A DNA stretch of 64,000 bases. Origin: Roseivirga seohaensis (lineage in GTDB: Bacteria; Bacteroidota; Bacteroidia; Cytophagales; Cyclobacteriaceae). This document shows positions 63,046 to 64,000 of the stretch, piece by piece. The stretch spans positions 1-64,000 of the forward strand of contig NZ_LRPB01000045.1 in NCBI RefSeq assembly GCF_001592945.1, written 5' to 3'. Positions within the stretch are counted from its first letter, which is position 1, and each line of letters starts with the position of its first letter. The translations under genes were made by a program, and so were the position numbers. The notes under the pieces were generated by a model. That model was not told where the DNA came from, ran no database searches, and worked only from the letters and a program-made list of their open reading frames with translations.

Positions 63046-63561
63046 CTATTTCTGATACTCAATTTTAAGGATTTCCCATACAAAATCACCCATTTTGGTT
63101 TTAACGATTACTTCATCTCCAACCGTTTTATCAAGAAGGGCTTTAGCCATAGGGGAGTCCATAGAGATATAATTTTTGTTACCTATTAGTTCTTCGTAAC
63201 CAACAATACGAAAACGGTTTTGAAGCCCTTTTTCTTTATTTTTAATTTCTACCCAAGCCCCGAAATTCACTTTTCCTTCTTGGTTGGGATGGTATTCAAT
63301 CACTTTAAAATCATCAATACACTTACGCAAATAACGAACGCGATTATCAATTTCTCGAAGACGCTTTTTGTTGTAATGGTAATCAGCATTTTCTGAACGA
63401 TCACCCAAACTTGCGGCCCATGTAACCTTAGCAGTAACGTCTGGACGCTCAACTCGCCACAAGTGATCATGTTCTTCCTTTAATTTTTCTAAACCTTCGG
63501 AAGTAATCAATTGCGAGCGGTTGAGTTTTGGTAGCGTTGATTCTGGGATTTTTCGCCTCAT
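63046..63561 (-). CDS. greB: GreA/GreB-family transcription elongation factor
   Basis: 171 aa from the ATG at 63561. The frame continues upstream to 63654, but those 31 residues are not Gre-like and lie over the promoter region. N-terminal coiled coil with LKEEHDHLWRVERPDVTAKVTWAASLGDRSENADYHYNKKRLREIDNRVRYL, including the acidic tip DRSENAD. C-terminal FKBP-like domain ends SPMAKALLDKTVGDEV. It rescues backtracked RNA polymerase. The basic patch and length favour GreB over GreA. TATCTTGC about 26 bases upstream resembles a promoter. Confidence 0.9.
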   Translation of the reverse strand: MRRKIPESTLPKLNRSQLITSEGLEKLKEEHDHLWRVERPDVTAKVTWAASLGDRSENADYHYNKKRLREIDNRVRYLRKCIDDFKVIEYHPNQEGKVNFGAWVEIKNKEKGLQNRFRIVGYEELIGNKNYISMDSPMAKALLDKTVGDEVIVKTKMGDFVWEILKIEYQK

Positions 63562-63784
63562 AATAAATGCCTTGTTTTGAAAAATTTCCGCAAGATAATA
63601 AATGATGGATAGCTTGTTAGTGCTTAAGCAGCAATGGATATTGTATAACTTCAACGGTTTTACCCTCCTGCAGAATCGTAGTGTTAGCAGGTTGTTGTTC
63701 CCAAAGGTGTTTTATGCTAAGAAGTGTAGCCAATTAGCCACATAGGAGGTGAGCAATGGCGCATGTTTGTGGTATTTGGATTTA

Positions 63785-63967
63785 TCAAGAAATTCGAGGC
63801 CAGATTTGGTAATCCCTATAGCTCAAGGTCATAAGGTTATAAATTCTAAAAATCCAGTCCTGAGCCTCTTGTTCAGAACCAAACCCTTTTTTTAAAGGCT
63901 CCATAATTGGTAGTTTACCAGACTCAGCTTCATAATGAATTTTATATGCATCCCAAACAGTCTTCAT
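63785..63967 (-). CDS. 60-aa hypothetical protein
   Basis: A 60-aa ORF from the ATG at 63967 with a plausible globular sequence (TVWDAYKIHYEAESGKLPIMEP ... EAQDWIFRIYNL). No family recognised. The composition looks protein-like, but there is no operon partner or clear ribosome site. It may be partial to its region's regulation beyond the window. Low confidence. Confidence 0.45.
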   Translation of the reverse strand: MKTVWDAYKIHYEAESGKLPIMEPLKKGFGSEQEAQDWIFRIYNLMTLSYRDYQIWPRIS

Positions 63968-64000
63968 GTTCAAAAAATCGATTAAATTTCTCTACATTAA

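Noticed and set aside
63562-63654. 31-residue N-terminal extension of GreB
   Set aside because: The sequence is unlike Gre proteins and covers the promoter; the ATG at 63561 fits the family length.
1-64000. tRNA or rRNA genes
   Set aside because: None recognised by eye in the intergenic DNA.

Overview
The window reads as a chromosomal contig from a free-living, gliding-type member of the Bacteroidota, most likely Cytophagales. The phylum is well supported. Evidence includes PorT of the type IX secretion system beside ubiE, GSCFA, GIN-head, BF3164-like and DUF6265 proteins, split transketolase, many lipoproteins ending in (S/T)xxC, almost no Shine-Dalgarno sequences, and TAnnTTTG promoter boxes. 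The family or genus is a guess. The first 17 bases are not genomic: they match the transposase mosaic end of an Illumina/Nextera adapter and run into a 7-bp tandem repeat, so position 1 is a contig end.

Layout. 0.1-4.2 kb (mostly minus): GSCFA protein, TonB-C lipoprotein, lone FMN glutamate-synthase-like enzyme, GIN-head lipoprotein. 4.3-6.8 kb: folC-trmB-PAP2 operon. 6.9-8.5 kb: ArnT-like glycosyltransferase. 8.7-13.1 kb: coupled trio of PIG-L deacetylase, a hidden 46-aa membrane peptide and an SSS symporter. 13.1-15.3 kb: two nuclease genes (ATP-cone/PD-ExK and exonuclease/GIY-YIG). 15.5-18.7 kb: small protein, degenerate methyltransferase, and an exported methionine sulfoxide repair pair (MsrB, MsrA) around a MazG-like gene. 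18.7-23.4 kb: antiporter, DUF6265, DEAD-box helicase, a tiny zinc-ribbon membrane protein and lspA. 23.4-25.3 kb is the most accessory-looking stretch: a HEPN-like orphan, an inverted repeat and two tandem palindromic repeats.

25.4-35.7 kb is a regulatory module. A histidine kinase and an NtrC-family activator face three tandem FtsX/MacB-type permeases, with a candidate sigma-54 promoter and an upstream palindrome between them. 35.7-45 kb holds an SDR-like protein with a zinc ribbon, an ECF sigma factor with a membrane partner, a dienelactone hydrolase, an M20 peptidase, two unknowns, a DUF885 lipoprotein and a MATE pump. 45.3-50.6 kb holds a sirtuin, a BF3164-like lipoprotein, an HD protein, a PETase-like secreted hydrolase coupled to a DUF1648 protein, and a DUF2383 stress protein. 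51-55.7 kb is a five-gene operon: FAH, M23 peptidase, bcp and split transketolase. 55.9-64 kb holds M48 protease, a hairpin-rich spacer, ubiE-porT, a 166-bp MITE-like element, SDR, a Cys-rich unknown coupled to an M1 aminopeptidase, and greB.

Most genes are ordinary housekeeping or envelope functions and no complete novel defence or mobile system is visible. The best leads are the PETase-like hydrolase (48336-49196), the sigma-54-controlled permease module (28.2-35.7 kb), the MITE-like element after porT (58698-58863), and two small membrane proteins of 46 and 50 aa. For several genes I trimmed upstream TTG/GTG extensions to an ATG that fits a signal peptide, domain boundary or promoter better; each entry says so.
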